From positions 467,211 through 531,210 of the forward strand of contig NC_018246.1 of assembly GCF_000227135.1 (NCBI RefSeq): 64,000 bases of DNA, in the 5' to 3' direction. Source of the stretch: Leishmania donovani (lineage: Eukaryota > Euglenozoa > Kinetoplastea > Trypanosomatida > Trypanosomatidae). This document shows, one piece after another, positions 39,047 through 50,400 of the stretch. The position numbers and the translations under genes are program-made. The stretch's first letter is position 1. Each line of letters begins with the position of its first letter. The notes beneath the pieces were generated by a model, which did no database searches, was not told where the DNA came from, and saw nothing but the letters and a program-made list of their open reading frames with translations.

Positions 39047-40162
39047 ATGACCGCTCTCATCACGAAGCAACGGTACAACTGGATGGGGTACGATGGTATC
39101 GAGTCGGTGGAATGTGACACGGCTCTCCTGCGCTCCGATGTCAGTTCGGCGAACAACTACAACTACATGCATCGCCAGCAAGTGATTATGGAGCTGAAGG
39201 AGCGCCTGTACCGCATCAAGCGTGATCTCGGCCTCATCCCCGAGGAGGAGCTGCGCGCTGAGGAGGAGGCCCTCCAGCGCCGTCGCATGGAGAAGAAGCG
39301 TCGCGAGGCAGAAGAGCGCATGCGCAAGGAGGCCGAGGAGGCCGCCCGTGCCGAGGAGATGGAACGCCGGCGTCTGGAGCTTGAGGAGGCCGAGGAGAGG
39401 GCCAGCGCCCAGGAGGCCGCGGCCCAAGCCAGTGCCGAGCGCAAGCGCTACATGGACGACAGCGACGAGGATAGCGACGGGGAGAACGGCATCGATGATG
39501 AGCAGAGTGCCAGCCTCGTAGCTATGCTCCGCACGCAGGCGGAAATCAACAGCGCCATCGTGGGCTTTACCAAGGGTACCCGTATGCTGCTCGCCTCCTC
39601 CGGCAACGGCTACGTCAGTTACCTCGACGGGAGCATGCACTTCACAATCGCCAAGGTCGAGAAGTACAATGCCTCCAAGCGCGAGAGGGTGATGGAGGCG
39701 GTGGCCGGCACCAACGTTGCCGTGCCTACCGCCGAGGAGTACTCGCTGGAGGAGGTGCGGCAGGCAATGAACGCCTGCGACACAGCGCGTAAGAAGCTGG
39801 ACGTCCTTCGCGCTCTCCAGGATCCCACGTACACGGCGCGCATCCGCTCGGCCGAGAAGGACACTTACGGCACCCCGGTGCAGCAACTGACGGAGGAGGA
39901 CGGCGACATGTCTGCCCTGGTCGCCAACTGCGAGGACGCGAAGCGGTTTGCAGAGAGTGTGCGCAAGGCGTACAACAAGAAGGCTGCGGCGAGCGGTCAC
40001 GCCCTTGCGTGCGCGCTCTGCATGTGCCCCTTCACTGCCGAGCAGGAAAGTACAAGCGAGGCCCAGGCCGCTGCTGGGGAAGAGAGGGCCAACGCAGAAG
40101 AGAAGGTGTCGAAGACCGCTGGCACGAAGTCGCCCTCATCGTCGGCGATGTCGGCGCAGTAG
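39047..40162 (+). CDS. Hypothetical coiled-coil protein
   Basis: A 371-residue protein with no family I recognise. A Tyr/Asn-rich N-terminus (NWMGYDGIESVECDTALL) precedes a long charged coiled coil at about 43-135, rich in EEAxRR heptads, then an acidic stretch (DDSDEDSDGENGIDDE, about 138-153). The C-terminal half is globular: it contains AEINSAIVGFTKGTRMLLAS, a possible beta segment (GNGYVSYLDGSMHFTIAKVE) and helical sequence up to about 325. A C-x2-C-x-C motif (CALCMC) lies near the end before a low-complexity tail. The strong, uniform codon choice and long ordered half support a real, probably abundant protein. The start is the first ATG after the acceptor; the frame is open upstream but without support. 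It could be cytoskeletal, which is only a guess from the coiled coil. Confidence 0.85.
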   Translation: MTALITKQRYNWMGYDGIESVECDTALLRSDVSSANNYNYMHRQQVIMELKERLYRIKRDLGLIPEEELRAEEEALQRRRMEKKRREAEERMRKEAEEAARAEEMERRRLELEEAEERASAQEAAAQASAERKRYMDDSDEDSDGENGIDDEQSASLVAMLRTQAEINSAIVGFTKGTRMLLASSGNGYVSYLDGSMHFTIAKVEKYNASKRERVMEAVAGTNVAVPTAEEYSLEEVRQAMNACDTARKKLDVLRALQDPTYTARIRSAEKDTYGTPVQQLTEEDGDMSALVANCEDAKRFAESVRKAYNKKAAASGHALACALCMCPFTAEQESTSEAQAAAGEERANAEEKVSKTAGTKSPSSSAMSAQ

Positions 40163-42850
40163 GGCGCTGATGCCGGTCTCGCCGCTATCGCACCCGGTGG
40201 CGCGGGGCAGGGCATGATAGGAATAGGAGAAGGGGCCCTAAGAAGGTCATGCACACGGCAACCGATGAAGCGCTTCCCATGTGGGGCTGAGGGAGGTCGA
40301 ATGAGCAACAAGGTACACACAGCCGTGCACATGCCCACTCAAATGGACGCACCACGGGACAGCAGGGTGGGTCGGAGAGGTTGGTCTGCGAGTAGTGTGA
40401 GGCATGTAAGAAAAGGAGCTGCTGCGTGCACACACGGGCACGTGCCTCGCGCGCGCATACGCGTGTGTGTCGCTCTGTTGTGACCTTTCTCCCTCACATG
40501 AGTCCAGCTCGCCACTCCACTTGCACGGCGCATGTGTCTTCATGGCCGCATCCCCTACTGCAATGCCCTCATCCCACCTCGGTTCTATGCGCGGAGGTGG
40601 GCAACTGTGCGGAAGTGCATGGGTATGCATGGTGACGCACTCGCTCGCGACTGTCGTGGCGGTCATTGCCCTTGTCATGTGCCTTTGTCGCTGCCGGTTG
40701 CGTCTCGCGACGGGAGGAAGCGCATGCGCGCGCAAACGCAGACATTACGCGTGCAACCTGCGCCGTATTTGTGCCCTCTTCTTTGCTCGCTCCTTTCTTT
40801 CTCCCTTGGCTTGGATCCTTTTCATTTCCCTTCCGTCTCGTGTCATGTGCGGCGCGTCTTTTTGCTGCCTCGCGGCGCTTCAAACAGCAGAGGGGGACGG
40901 TGAAGCGAAGTGCCGCCGCGGCAAGGCACAGGCACGTTGCGATGCACAGAGAGGAGAGAGGGAGAAACCCAGATATCGTTCCACCCCTAGGCGCGCCCAC
41001 AACCGGCAGCACTCCCTCACCGATGAACGTGGCGGAGGCAGCAGGAAACCGCCCGACAAGGTAGCGAGGGCCACAGCGGGAAGCCAACCGTGAGAGCACG
41101 CAAGCAAGGAACCAACGATGGTGTAGTGCCCCTCATCTGTGTTATCTTTTTACTTTGTTATCTTCTCCGATTCCAGGAAACCAACAGCGGAAATAAGAAG
41201 CGAACCACATTCCGAAAGCGAGGACCTGTCAGCACGCGTGTATCGCTCGCATCCACTACGCACACACACACACACATACGCTCACACTTTTCGATTTTAT
41301 CTTCCACCCCACCTGTACGTCCTCCCCTCCTTTGTGTTTCGTTCTTTCTCTGTGTGTTTTTTGTTTTTATTCTGTTGGCGTGTGTGTGTGTGTGTGGTTG
41401 TGTGTGTAGTGGACGAGATCCGTTCTTTTCCTCCTGCCATGGTGTGTGTGTGCGCGCGCAGTTGTCTTGGTGATTACGTCTGGGTGTTTCTGCGATCCCC
41501 AATTTGAAGAGTGGAAGTGGGGAGGGGCACAGGGCACATCGTCCTTGTCTCTGTTCTTCTCTGCGTGATCGAGCGTGTCTGTGCACACGCGCATGTGTGC
41601 ATCCGCCGCTTCCTCTGCGTCTTCCTCGTATCTTCATGTCGGCCTCTCGTAGGACAGAAAGCGCTCGACGGGCCAAGCAAAGTGCAACGAAAGAATCCTG
41701 CGCGTGTGCGGAGATCACCAGAGAGCGCATGTGGGGCATCCCGGTCGCTGGCGCGGCGTGCCGGCTTGCTCTTCTCTGTAGCGACATCAAGGAGAGGTAG
41801 AGACGATGGTGTGCGCAGAGACCGACAGAGAGAGGGTGCTAGAAGACGTGAGAACGAGCAAGAGAGGATAGCAGATCGTTGCTCTCCTCTCCCCCTTCCC
41901 GCCATCGGATGCTGCGCCTCTCTCTACGACTTATTCATCATACATGACGCCCCCTCCCCCGCTGCAACCTCGATGGCAACGTCACCACATACGGCACACA
42001 TCCCTTTTCGCTCGCTCTCGCTCCCTTGCCTTCACCCCCCCCCCCTCTCTGTCGCTCGCTCGCTCTCTTCGTTGACTTTGTTTGTGCCCTACGGTCGACT
42101 GCCTCTGGCGGCCCTTGTACCACCTCTTCTTCTCCCATGGCGCTCTTGGGGGTGAGGGAAAGAGGGGTCGGTCACATCCGTGCACGCACGCGTGCATCCA
42201 TCGCTCCGCTGGGTCATGCAAGGTGCTCAGACACCAACACGCCTTCCGCAGCCGTGCGTGGTAGGGAGGCCAGCGATGCGTGTCACGCCCTTTAGACAGG
42301 TATCTGAGCGCAAGAGTGTCTTCGACAGGCGAGGCAGCTGAGTGGGTGGGTGTGGGTGGACGCCACGTGGTGATCCTCGCCAGCTCACGCTACCGTTTCC
42401 TCTCCTCCTCACCCCTCTTTCTTTTTTTCCCACCCCGCCCCGGCTTCTCTTCCCTGCTTCGATCCTCCTCCCACTCCACAAACTCACGGCGGCAACGCAC
42501 AGCCGCTGAAGCACGTGCACAGCGCATCACGCTGCGTCTCAGGAATAGAATCAGCTCATACACACACACACACACACTTAACGCATGCCCATAGATATGC
42601 ATACACCTCTCTACCATCATATACGCATACACATACATTGAGTAACTGGGAAGCACGTGTCCGTCACCTTCTCTTTTCAACGCCGCCCACTTTCTCCGCT
42701 GCTCACTCTCCAGGTATCCGACAAAGGCCCAAGAAGGCCCAAAAGAAAAGAGGGAGGGGAGAGGAGCGAGAAAAAGGGCCGGGCACCGTGCACAGACCCT
42801 CTGTCCGTGTGCGGCCAAGCGACCCCATCTCGCCATCGCCACCAGCACCC
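40163..42850. other. 2.7-kb intergenic region
   Basis: The longest gene-free stretch. It holds CA and GT microsatellites (41261-41276, 41384-41407, 42560-42577), a C-run near 42037-42047 and two separate strong pyrimidine tracts: 41280-41378, and 42661-42711 with CAG at 42711-42713. The internal tract at 41280-41378 serves no gene I can identify. Open frames such as 40467-41093 and 41511-42155 are low complexity and not believed. Confidence 0.55.
42712..42713 (+). promoter_or_regulatory. Candidate spliced-leader acceptor AG for the 990-residue gene
   Basis: A C/T-rich tract ends in CCAG. No ATG occurs between this site and 42851, so it predicts the chosen start codon. Confidence 0.55.
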
Positions 42851-45823
42851 ATGAGTTACACCACCTCACACCTCTTTAACTTTCCTTCGTCGTCGTCTTG
42901 CACTCGCCCTCTTGCACACCTCTCTGCTGGTGCGCCTGTGAGCCCCATGACATCCACAGCCTCACTGGCATCCCCTCCGATGCAGCCGAGCTCTCCCCCG
43001 GCTGGGCCCTCTGTGGGCCCCCAACAGCTCGCGAATCGACGTCAAATCGTGCCTCTCCTAAGCAGCAGTGCCGGTGACGGCGATGCCGTTGTGCCGCAGC
43101 CGTCGGCAGGCACGCCGGGGACGGTGCCGCGGAAAGCCTCCTACACCGCTAACCTCGAAGCGCAGGTGCGCGTCCTGGAGCAGGAGGTGCGCCTCCTGCG
43201 CACTGGACTGGAGCAGAACGAGAAACTGCGGCACGCCTCCGCAACTGCTGCGCCGCTGCCGCAACGCTCCCCATCGTCGAAGCGAGTCCATTTCGGCCCG
43301 TCATCGGTCGTTGTGCTGTCCCAGCCACCACGGCCGGCGAGCGCGTCCTCCACTGTGGCCACGGAAGTAGACGGTCGTCCTCGCCTTGCGTTCGGGCAAC
43401 GTGTCAGCGCGACGCACTCACGGATCGCGGCATGCGGCCCTCCTCATGCGGATACTTTGCAATCACGTCGCATGGCAAGTCTCGGCAAGCCCGCCCGTAC
43501 GAGCACGCGGTCTGCATCAGTGTCCTCGTCCTCTCCTGCACCAGCTACCTCCACCACCTCAGTAAACCTCTCGCCGGCCCCCGCCTCCCTGCGCGGAGGC
43601 AACACCAACGGCATCCCTCTGCAAGGTGCCGCCACTGGTGGTACGCTCGTCACCCCCGTCACCGCGGACGCGCAGCCTCCCGCCTCCTCACTCACTGGCC
43701 CCTCCTCTGTGTCTCCAGCGGCGGCGACGGTGTGGGCATCGACTGACCCGAGCCTGCTCTGGCCACGCGCAGCAGCGGCCGCGACCGGCACTCTTGCGAA
43801 CGCGTCGGATCTTTCCCGCTACCCATTCCGGGCCATGACTACCTCCTCGCCGGCGGCAGCACCCACGCCAGTGATTCCAGAGCCACCTGTCATGAGTAGT
43901 GCGCAGGTCGTCAGCGCTCCTGTAGGTACAGCCAGCGCCGCTGCATCACCCATTGTAGTAGCGATGAGCAGCGAGGGACATCCCCTGACATCCTTGCCGC
44001 AGCGAGCAACGCCCGCTTCAGGTCCGGTAACTGACGCAACGCCCTCCCCTGCTGCAGTGCCGGCCGCTCCGCCAGCGACCCCGCCACCTGCTGCAGACAT
44101 CGCACTCGCCGCTGCCAGCCCGCTTGCCCGTGCCACGGCGCTGCCTCCCTCCGTGAGTGCCACCGCTACGCCCGCAGGGTCTTCATCCCCAGCTGCAGGG
44201 CCGGCCACAGTGGCACAACTAGAAACAGAAGTGCTGTCCCTGCGGGACGCGCTCGCGCAGCGAGAAGCCCTCTTGCACCGCGTGTTGCTGGAACTTCACG
44301 ACAGAAACGGCAGCGGCGGCGCTTGCCGTCAGGGTTCGCCGGCGAGAGGAGAGACGCCACCGCGCCAACGTCAAGGCACCGGTGCAGCCGTGGCGGCGCC
44401 GGGGGAGAGGGAGCGACAGCAGAGCCGGCAGGCCATGCGGATTTTGACCGAAGAATTGTTTGCCGTGCAGACCCAACTGAGCCACGCTCGAGCCTCGCAT
44501 CAGCTGGTCGTCGCTGAGCTTCATACATGTCGTCAGCAGGCTCATCAAGTGCCGCCACTGCAGAAGCAGCGAGCAGCAGCAGCAGCACCAGAGGAGACTC
44601 CTCCTGCTGGGACGTCGCAGCCGTCGTCAGGCCCTCTCCAAAAGCAACTCGACGTCGCTCTCAAGAAGCTGAAAGCGTGGGAGGACTGGTATGCGACAAG
44701 CGCCACCGCAGCAGGAGATGAAGCTGCGGGTGTCACCGCAGGCAACAGCAACGCTATCCCCAGCGCGAAGGATGCATTCTCTTCGTCGCGGCAGCAGCCA
44801 CCGTCGAAGGCGAACAATGCAGAGCAGTCGGCTGGGGCAGCAGTGGCAACCACAGGCCCTCACAACAGGAAAGGCAGCCCCGAAAAAGAGAAGCGCGCGC
44901 ACAAGACGACAGCACCGGGCTGGTGTCCGCACTGCGGCATCGCCCTGCCAGCAGCACCATCAGTTCTGAAAAAGAGTAGCAGAGTCGGCAGTGGGGTTGT
45001 GCCGTGCGGTGTCGGGCTGCCTGGGCTCGCACCGGCATCCGCCACATCCGATCTTCCAGCCTACTACGCATCTCTGTCCTCCCCCTCCGCACTCTTACCG
45101 CAGAGGCCGCCTGCTGCGGCACCATCAGCGCCGTACGTGTCGGCATACGCACTAGATTCCGCCATGTTCCACCACCTGACGAGCCAGTTCGGCGGCAGTG
45201 GCGCCGGGGTTAACGGCAGCGCTGGAGCGGAGCCAGAGGCGGCAAACAAGATGTCAGGCGGGGCGGCAACCCCACCGCCACCGCCGCCAGAGGCAGCGTC
45301 GTCGCCGTCCTCTCCCACGCAGGCTAATGAAACCAAAGGCAAGTCGAGAAGTGCGCATGTATCGGAAAAAGCGTACGCGGCCACGGCGCATCAAAACAGC
45401 CACACCGGTGCCTGTGGCGCGTCTCCGATGTGGGCGGTGCCGATAAGTGGGACCAGCACCGCCGGCGTGAGTGGTGTCAAAGGAGGTGCTCGTGAGAGAG
45501 CCATGCAAGCTGCGTTCATGGGCGGCAGAGCGGCGAGCGTCCCCTATGTCTCCCCGTACTGCGACCGCCTCGACCACGCGCAGCAGCAGGCCTACCGCGC
45601 TCAGCGGTATGTCACGCAGCTCGCCCGCGAAGCGGCGGTGCGGGAGCTCGCAGAGGCAGAACGGCAGGTGGCAGAGCAGCGCCTCTCCTTCTGGAAGCAT
45701 CATCATCCAAGCTCACACGACCTGTCCGCCACGTCACCAACTCCGCCTTCCCTCGCGTCGTGCTCCTCCACGCCAGGCGGGCCGCCCAGTGCAGCAGTGT
45801 GCAAACAAGAGGTTGTTGAGTGA
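42851..45823 (+). CDS. Hypothetical low-complexity protein with three coiled coils
   Basis: A 990-residue protein dominated by Ala/Pro/Ser/Thr-rich, probably disordered sequence. Ordered islands are coiled coils at about 95-130 (LEAQVRVLEQEVRLLRTGLE), 453-490 (LETEVLSLRDALAQREALL) and 518-566, with a short helical piece near 596-615 (LDVALKKLKAWEDWY). A single WCPHCG motif (C692, C695) could bind half a metal site if the protein dimerises. The C-terminal segment at about 880-950 looks conserved: YVSPYCDRLDHAQQQAYRAQ, then a helical Glu/Arg stretch ending in WKHHH. This pattern is common in trypanosomatid cytoskeletal or centrosomal proteins, but no function can be assigned. The start is the first ATG after the acceptor at 42713. 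Confidence 0.82.
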   Translation: MSYTTSHLFNFPSSSSCTRPLAHLSAGAPVSPMTSTASLASPPMQPSSPPAGPSVGPQQLANRRQIVPLLSSSAGDGDAVVPQPSAGTPGTVPRKASYTANLEAQVRVLEQEVRLLRTGLEQNEKLRHASATAAPLPQRSPSSKRVHFGPSSVVVLSQPPRPASASSTVATEVDGRPRLAFGQRVSATHSRIAACGPPHADTLQSRRMASLGKPARTSTRSASVSSSSPAPATSTTSVNLSPAPASLRGGNTNGIPLQGAATGGTLVTPVTADAQPPASSLTGPSSVSPAAATVWASTDPSLLWPRAAAAATGTLANASDLSRYPFRAMTTSSPAAAPTPVIPEPPVMSSAQVVSAPVGTASAAASPIVVAMSSEGHPLTSLPQRATPASGPVTDATPSPAAVPAAPPATPPPAADIALAAASPLARATALPPSVSATATPAGSSSPAAGPATVAQLETEVLSLRDALAQREALLHRVLLELHDRNGSGGACRQGSPARGETPPRQRQGTGAAVAAPGERERQQSRQAMRILTEELFAVQTQLSHARASHQLVVAELHTCRQQAHQVPPLQKQRAAAAAPEETPPAGTSQPSSGPLQKQLDVALKKLKAWEDWYATSATAAGDEAAGVTAGNSNAIPSAKDAFSSSRQQPPSKANNAEQSAGAAVATTGPHNRKGSPEKEKRAHKTTAPGWCPHCGIALPAAPSVLKKSSRVGSGVVPCGVGLPGLAPASATSDLPAYYASLSSPSALLPQRPPAAAPSAPYVSAYALDSAMFHHLTSQFGGSGAGVNGSAGAEPEAANKMSGGAATPPPPPPEAASSPSSPTQANETKGKSRSAHVSEKAYAATAHQNSHTGACGASPMWAVPISGTSTAGVSGVKGGARERAMQAAFMGGRAASVPYVSPYCDRLDHAQQQAYRAQRYVTQLAREAAVRELAEAERQVAEQRLSFWKHHHPSSHDLSATSPTPPSLASCSSTPGGPPSAAVCKQEVVE

Positions 45824-46844
45824 GCGGATGCCTGGATGGTGTTCGCATGGTGGGCGTCCTTCGCGTAGGCATACGTACCGCCAATAAACGCTCAGCTGAA
45901 GCGCAGTGATGGCGTGAGAGACGACCAGCAGAGGGCTTGCGCGTACATGCGTACGTCACGGTCGGTCTGGGGTGCGCAGGGACTACTCCCCCCCCCCCTC
46001 CCTACCTCCATCCCACCATTGCTGCCCTTGATGCTTGTTGGAAAGGGGGGAGTTTCTCTTGCGTTTTTTTTTATAGAGAGAGATGTCTGCGCTCGGTTAC
46101 TTTGTTTAGCGTCTAGCACACGGAGAACGCGTCCGCCTGATGGTGTCAACGCGCGCGTGACGGTGTGGATGCGGCCACCGGCCAGAGCGAACCGACGCGC
46201 GTGGGAGCGCCAGAGGTGGAGCAGAGAGGAGGCGTAGATGGGAACAGACACCCATGTGTGTGCGTGGGCGTGCGTATAGGGCGGGTAAGTGAGCGTGAGG
46301 GATGCTTGTGCAGACGGTAGTGGAAGGCGCGGGGAAGTGCTGCGCTCACGAGCTGCGCGTGCAGTGGCGATTGTAATCTCTGTCTCCGAAGCTCCCGCGG
46401 TGTTCTCCGGCTGTACGCACGTGGTGCCCTTGGTCGTGTGTTCCTTCTCCTTCCACTGTTACTTCTCCTATGCGCCGTCGGCACGTCCCCTTCTATGGCA
46501 CGAGACGCTGCTGTGCGCACAGGGCACATGCTCACCTGCCCATGCGTGCGCACACGCGCAAACGGAGAAGCGCAAACATGCTGTGCGCTTCCCTGCGCAC
46601 GCAAGTCGAACGCTCGACCAGAGCGGACATGAATGGCCCCCAGGCGTGCCCCAACATCATTAGCGGGTGTATAGAGCGAAGCTCTGACCTCTTTTTTCCA
46701 ACCGCACCACCACACCATACTGAAGCCGAGACGTATCCGACGTTGTATACAAGGCAGCGAGAATGCAGAGGCGTCTGCGCGAGCGTTCGCATGTTACTGC
46801 CATCAGTCGACCGGCTTGCGCCTGTGCACGGGTCAGGCCGTGTG

Positions 46845-46875
<31 letters not shown>

Positions 46876-47400
46876 CTGTGTGTGCCTGTCTCTCTGAAGG
46901 CGATGGGCACACCTGGGACATGGATTCCTAGAAGCATACCCTTCGCATGCGCATCACTCCTTTCTGGTCCTTCTTCACCACGACCGTCACCCCTCCTGCA
47001 TCTACCTATTCTCTTCGCCCTTTCTGTGCGGGCGTCCGTGCGTGTCTTCTGCTATGTTGCGTGGGTTGGTGACGCGCTGTCGTGGTGTGGCTTCGGCTCT
47101 TGCACCCGCATGAGCGAGCACCTGCAGCTCAGAAACTGCGAGCCAATCAGACCTACACAGAGATAGAGAGAGAGCCGGTATACTGTGTCGCCTGTACGGG
47201 AAGCGAGCCGCCTTGGATGGACCAGTGAAGTTTAGGCTTGAGACGGAGCGTTGCAACAAAAAAAAAAGAAAGGTCACGCCGATCTCCCAGCACATCACCG
47301 TTCTGTGCCTGCACCCGCAACAACACCGTCACGAACGGTTATCTTCGTAGCTGCACCACTCTTCCACAAGCACATGCATACGCGCACGCACGACACTCAC
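45824..47400. other. 1.6-kb intergenic region
   Basis: Probable UTR DNA with a C-run at 45990-45999, a T-run near 46063, a long GT microsatellite (46849-46882), a pyrimidine-rich block (46960-47030) and an A-run at 47257-47266. No gene is supported. The acceptor for the next gene is unclear; 47127-47128 and 47289-47290 are possible. Confidence 0.5.
46849..46882. repeat. GT dinucleotide microsatellite
   Basis: An imperfect GT run of about 34 bp upstream of the 1,769-residue gene, with two T/C interruptions. Confidence 0.9.
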
Positions 47401-50400
47401 ATGAGCGATGGGCGGTCCTTCTGGTTTTCTGACCTCCTGCGCCATGGCAGCCATGAGAAGAGTGAGTTGAGAGGTGGTGGCCACTCCGACAGCAGCGACA
47501 GCAGTGACCGAGCGACGGAAGTCTTTTACGATCATCAATCCGGCCTGCCGCAACATGAGCCAACAGGCCCCTCCACCGCTCGAAGCGGCGACAGTCTTGC
47601 CCACCAGTCTCTCCGGCTCATCCCGGGGGGCCAGCAACAGCAGCAGCAGCAGCCACCAACCAAGCAAGTGCCCTCTGCGTCTCCGACTTCCTCCCTAGAT
47701 GACGCGCGTAAAGGCAGCGTTGACAGCTTCCCTGCCAGCACCTTTGCCTCAACGGCGTCGGGTGCAACGTCGTCCGCGTTGGTTGGCACGGTGGATGAGG
47801 CGGTGGTCACGATGGACCACGCCGTCCGTGTTCCGTCTGCCCTGCGTGGTGCTGGTCGCCGAACCATGTTCGACGTTCTCGTCGACGTCGCAGCACGACA
47901 GCGACGACAGGAACAGCGGCAGTCGCAACCGCAGGAGTCTGCGGAGGGTAAGAGCCTCGCCAGCAAACCTAGCACCACCACCAGAGATGCTCAGGTGCTG
48001 GCGCCGCACCCGTCCGGTACCGCAGCGTCGTCGCTGGTCGTCGCCTCCTCTGCGCGAGAAGTGACGTATCAGATGCTCTTTCCTCGAGCTGCAGTTGCTG
48101 CGGCTGCGGCGCGCATGTCTTCATCGGGCCCGACTACTCCCCCCGCGGTGGGCTCGACGCGAGAGCTGGGCAAGGCATACACCCTTGCGGCAGCTCCTCC
48201 AGCTGCTGCATCTGCGGCGGAGCCGCCTTCGCCGAGCAGAAGCGAGCGCATACACAGGTACACCTCGCCAGTCTCTCACCGTTCGCCTCCACTGTCCTCT
48301 CCGCCGCCGCCTGAGCGGGCGAAGCCGGACCGCCGCCTGCGTCATCTTCTGCCAGCGCACTTGCGCGGCTGCCCAGCTGCGTCGCAGAGCGCCGATGACA
48401 ACTCACACAGGCACCAGCTGCAGACAGCGCGGCAGCACGAGGCCAACTGCCCGCCGGCTCGGCATGCAGGTCATCGCGCCGAAGTTTCGGCTCTGGATGT
48501 GTCGGATATCTCCAGCATCAGCAGCTGCAGCGAAGACGATACTGCAACGCCTGGCATGCGACATCCGCCGCCTCACCGAGGAACGAGGCGAAATGCGGCC
48601 GAACCCTCAGCTGCCGCGTCTACGTCGCATCCGCAGGCGCCAACAGCGGTCGCACGGCCGACACTGCTTTCCAGGCTCATCGACGGTGGCGCCGAAGAAC
48701 TCGTGCGCCTCAGCCACCACCGTGAGGGACGCGACCGAGGAGAGCCAGATCGGCCGCAAGGGGCGGCCAAAGAACCAAAAACGAGGTGGGCGCTGCTGGA
48801 GCACGTGCTCATGGGAACGGCCGGGGCGGCGGCGTCATCATCGCACGCAGGCAGGCCGAAACTTGCGGGTGACCGCCACCGCCGCAGGCGCAGCCGACAC
48901 CATCGTGTAGGTCGTACCACTAACAGTGGCAGCTCAGAGAGGAGCACAACACACAGCAGGACCACCGACGCCTCTGCATCAGACCCGGACAGCACGAGCA
49001 GCCGCGGAGAAGACTTCGGGCACGATGGTGGCGGTGTTGTCGATCTCCGCAGGGACCTCGACGACGAAGTGCCGCAGTGGGTGAGGCAGCACGAAGCCGC
49101 CCGCGAACGCCTCGCCCAGTTGCAGCAGCAGCAGCAGCAGTTCTCCTGGGCTTCACCGACATTCAGCAACGCGCACATGCTCGCCACCGCGCGAGTGGCG
49201 GCAGCGGACAAGGCCCGGGCGCAGGTGGCGACGACTGCGGCAGCATCGCAGGCGTTCTTCGGCAAACCGCGGATTTTCTATCCTTCGTCGATGGCGCGGC
49301 GCACGCCGAGTGCGGCGTCATACGCGGCTAGCGGACTCGCAGGTGGTGTGGCTGCTTGGTCGACTGTGAGTGACGTGGGCCGAGGCCGGCACGACACCCG
49401 AAGCGCGCTCACTGCAGTAGCGACTGCCGCCGGTGTGCCGCGATCCCTGCTCGCGTTTTGGAAGGAAGGAAAGCGCCTGCTGAAGCAGCGCTCCTCCAAC
49501 GCGACAGCGGTGGCCGTGGTCGAGTACTTGTGGCAGCGCTTTCAGGCGTGGAAGCCGTGTGGGTTGCGGCTGTTGCATCGGCTGCACAGCGGCTTCTGCT
49601 CCTGTGAAGCTGCAGCACCGCCAGCGGGGTCGTCCCTGTCGCGTGCCGAGCACGAGAGTGGTCCCGGCCGCCTCCTGGTGAACCCGGCGTGCGATGATGC
49701 TGTGGAAGATGCCGGCGGGCCCATCGAAGACATATCGGGCACCACCAGCAGCGATGACGACGGAGGCCACGCCTCTGCCGTGCAGAGCAAACCGGCACGG
49801 AAACCACGCAGAGTCAGCAAGCAGGCATCGCCGCAGAGGCGTTCACGCGGCACCACCGGTGGAGGTAGCGACGCAACGGACGGGGCAAGCGCACAAAACA
49901 AAGACGAAGGGAAAGCAGGCGATGCTGCCGCAGCCGTCGCCGCCGCCGAGGCGGGCGGCGGCAGTGACGAGGGTATCGAGCTGCAGATGAAGGTGCGCTA
50001 CATGGAGTCCGCCTTCAACGTCGTGGCCGTGCATGGTGAGCTCACCTATGCGAGCGAAGGCGCCTGCGCGCGTCTGGGACTTGCTTATCCTCTTCCTCCC
50101 TCCCCTCCCTGCTGGTCACCACGCATCAGCGGTCGTGCAGACGACGCTGAAACGACGCCAGCAGAGCAACAGCGACGGTGGACGTTCCTCGTTCCGGAGC
50201 CGGCGCTCACGCAGGTGCCGGTGCTGCTGCAGGAGTACCTCTACCTCGCGCCACCCTACACCGTCCTTCGCGAGGTGCAGACTGTCCTCTCCAGCTATAA
50301 CTTCACAACAGACGCGCTGCTGCGGCAACACGCGGCGGAGGAAAAAGCCGCTCAAGAAGAAAGGCAGCGACGGCGCGCGCTCGACGCGTCCAACGTAGCC

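Noticed and set aside
40500..40690. Possible degenerate retroposon remnants (also near 2560-2700 and 60440-60690)
   Set aside because: These mixed-composition segments looked faintly alike, but I could not align them with each other or with the 54.5/57.0 kb repeat beyond a few short words.
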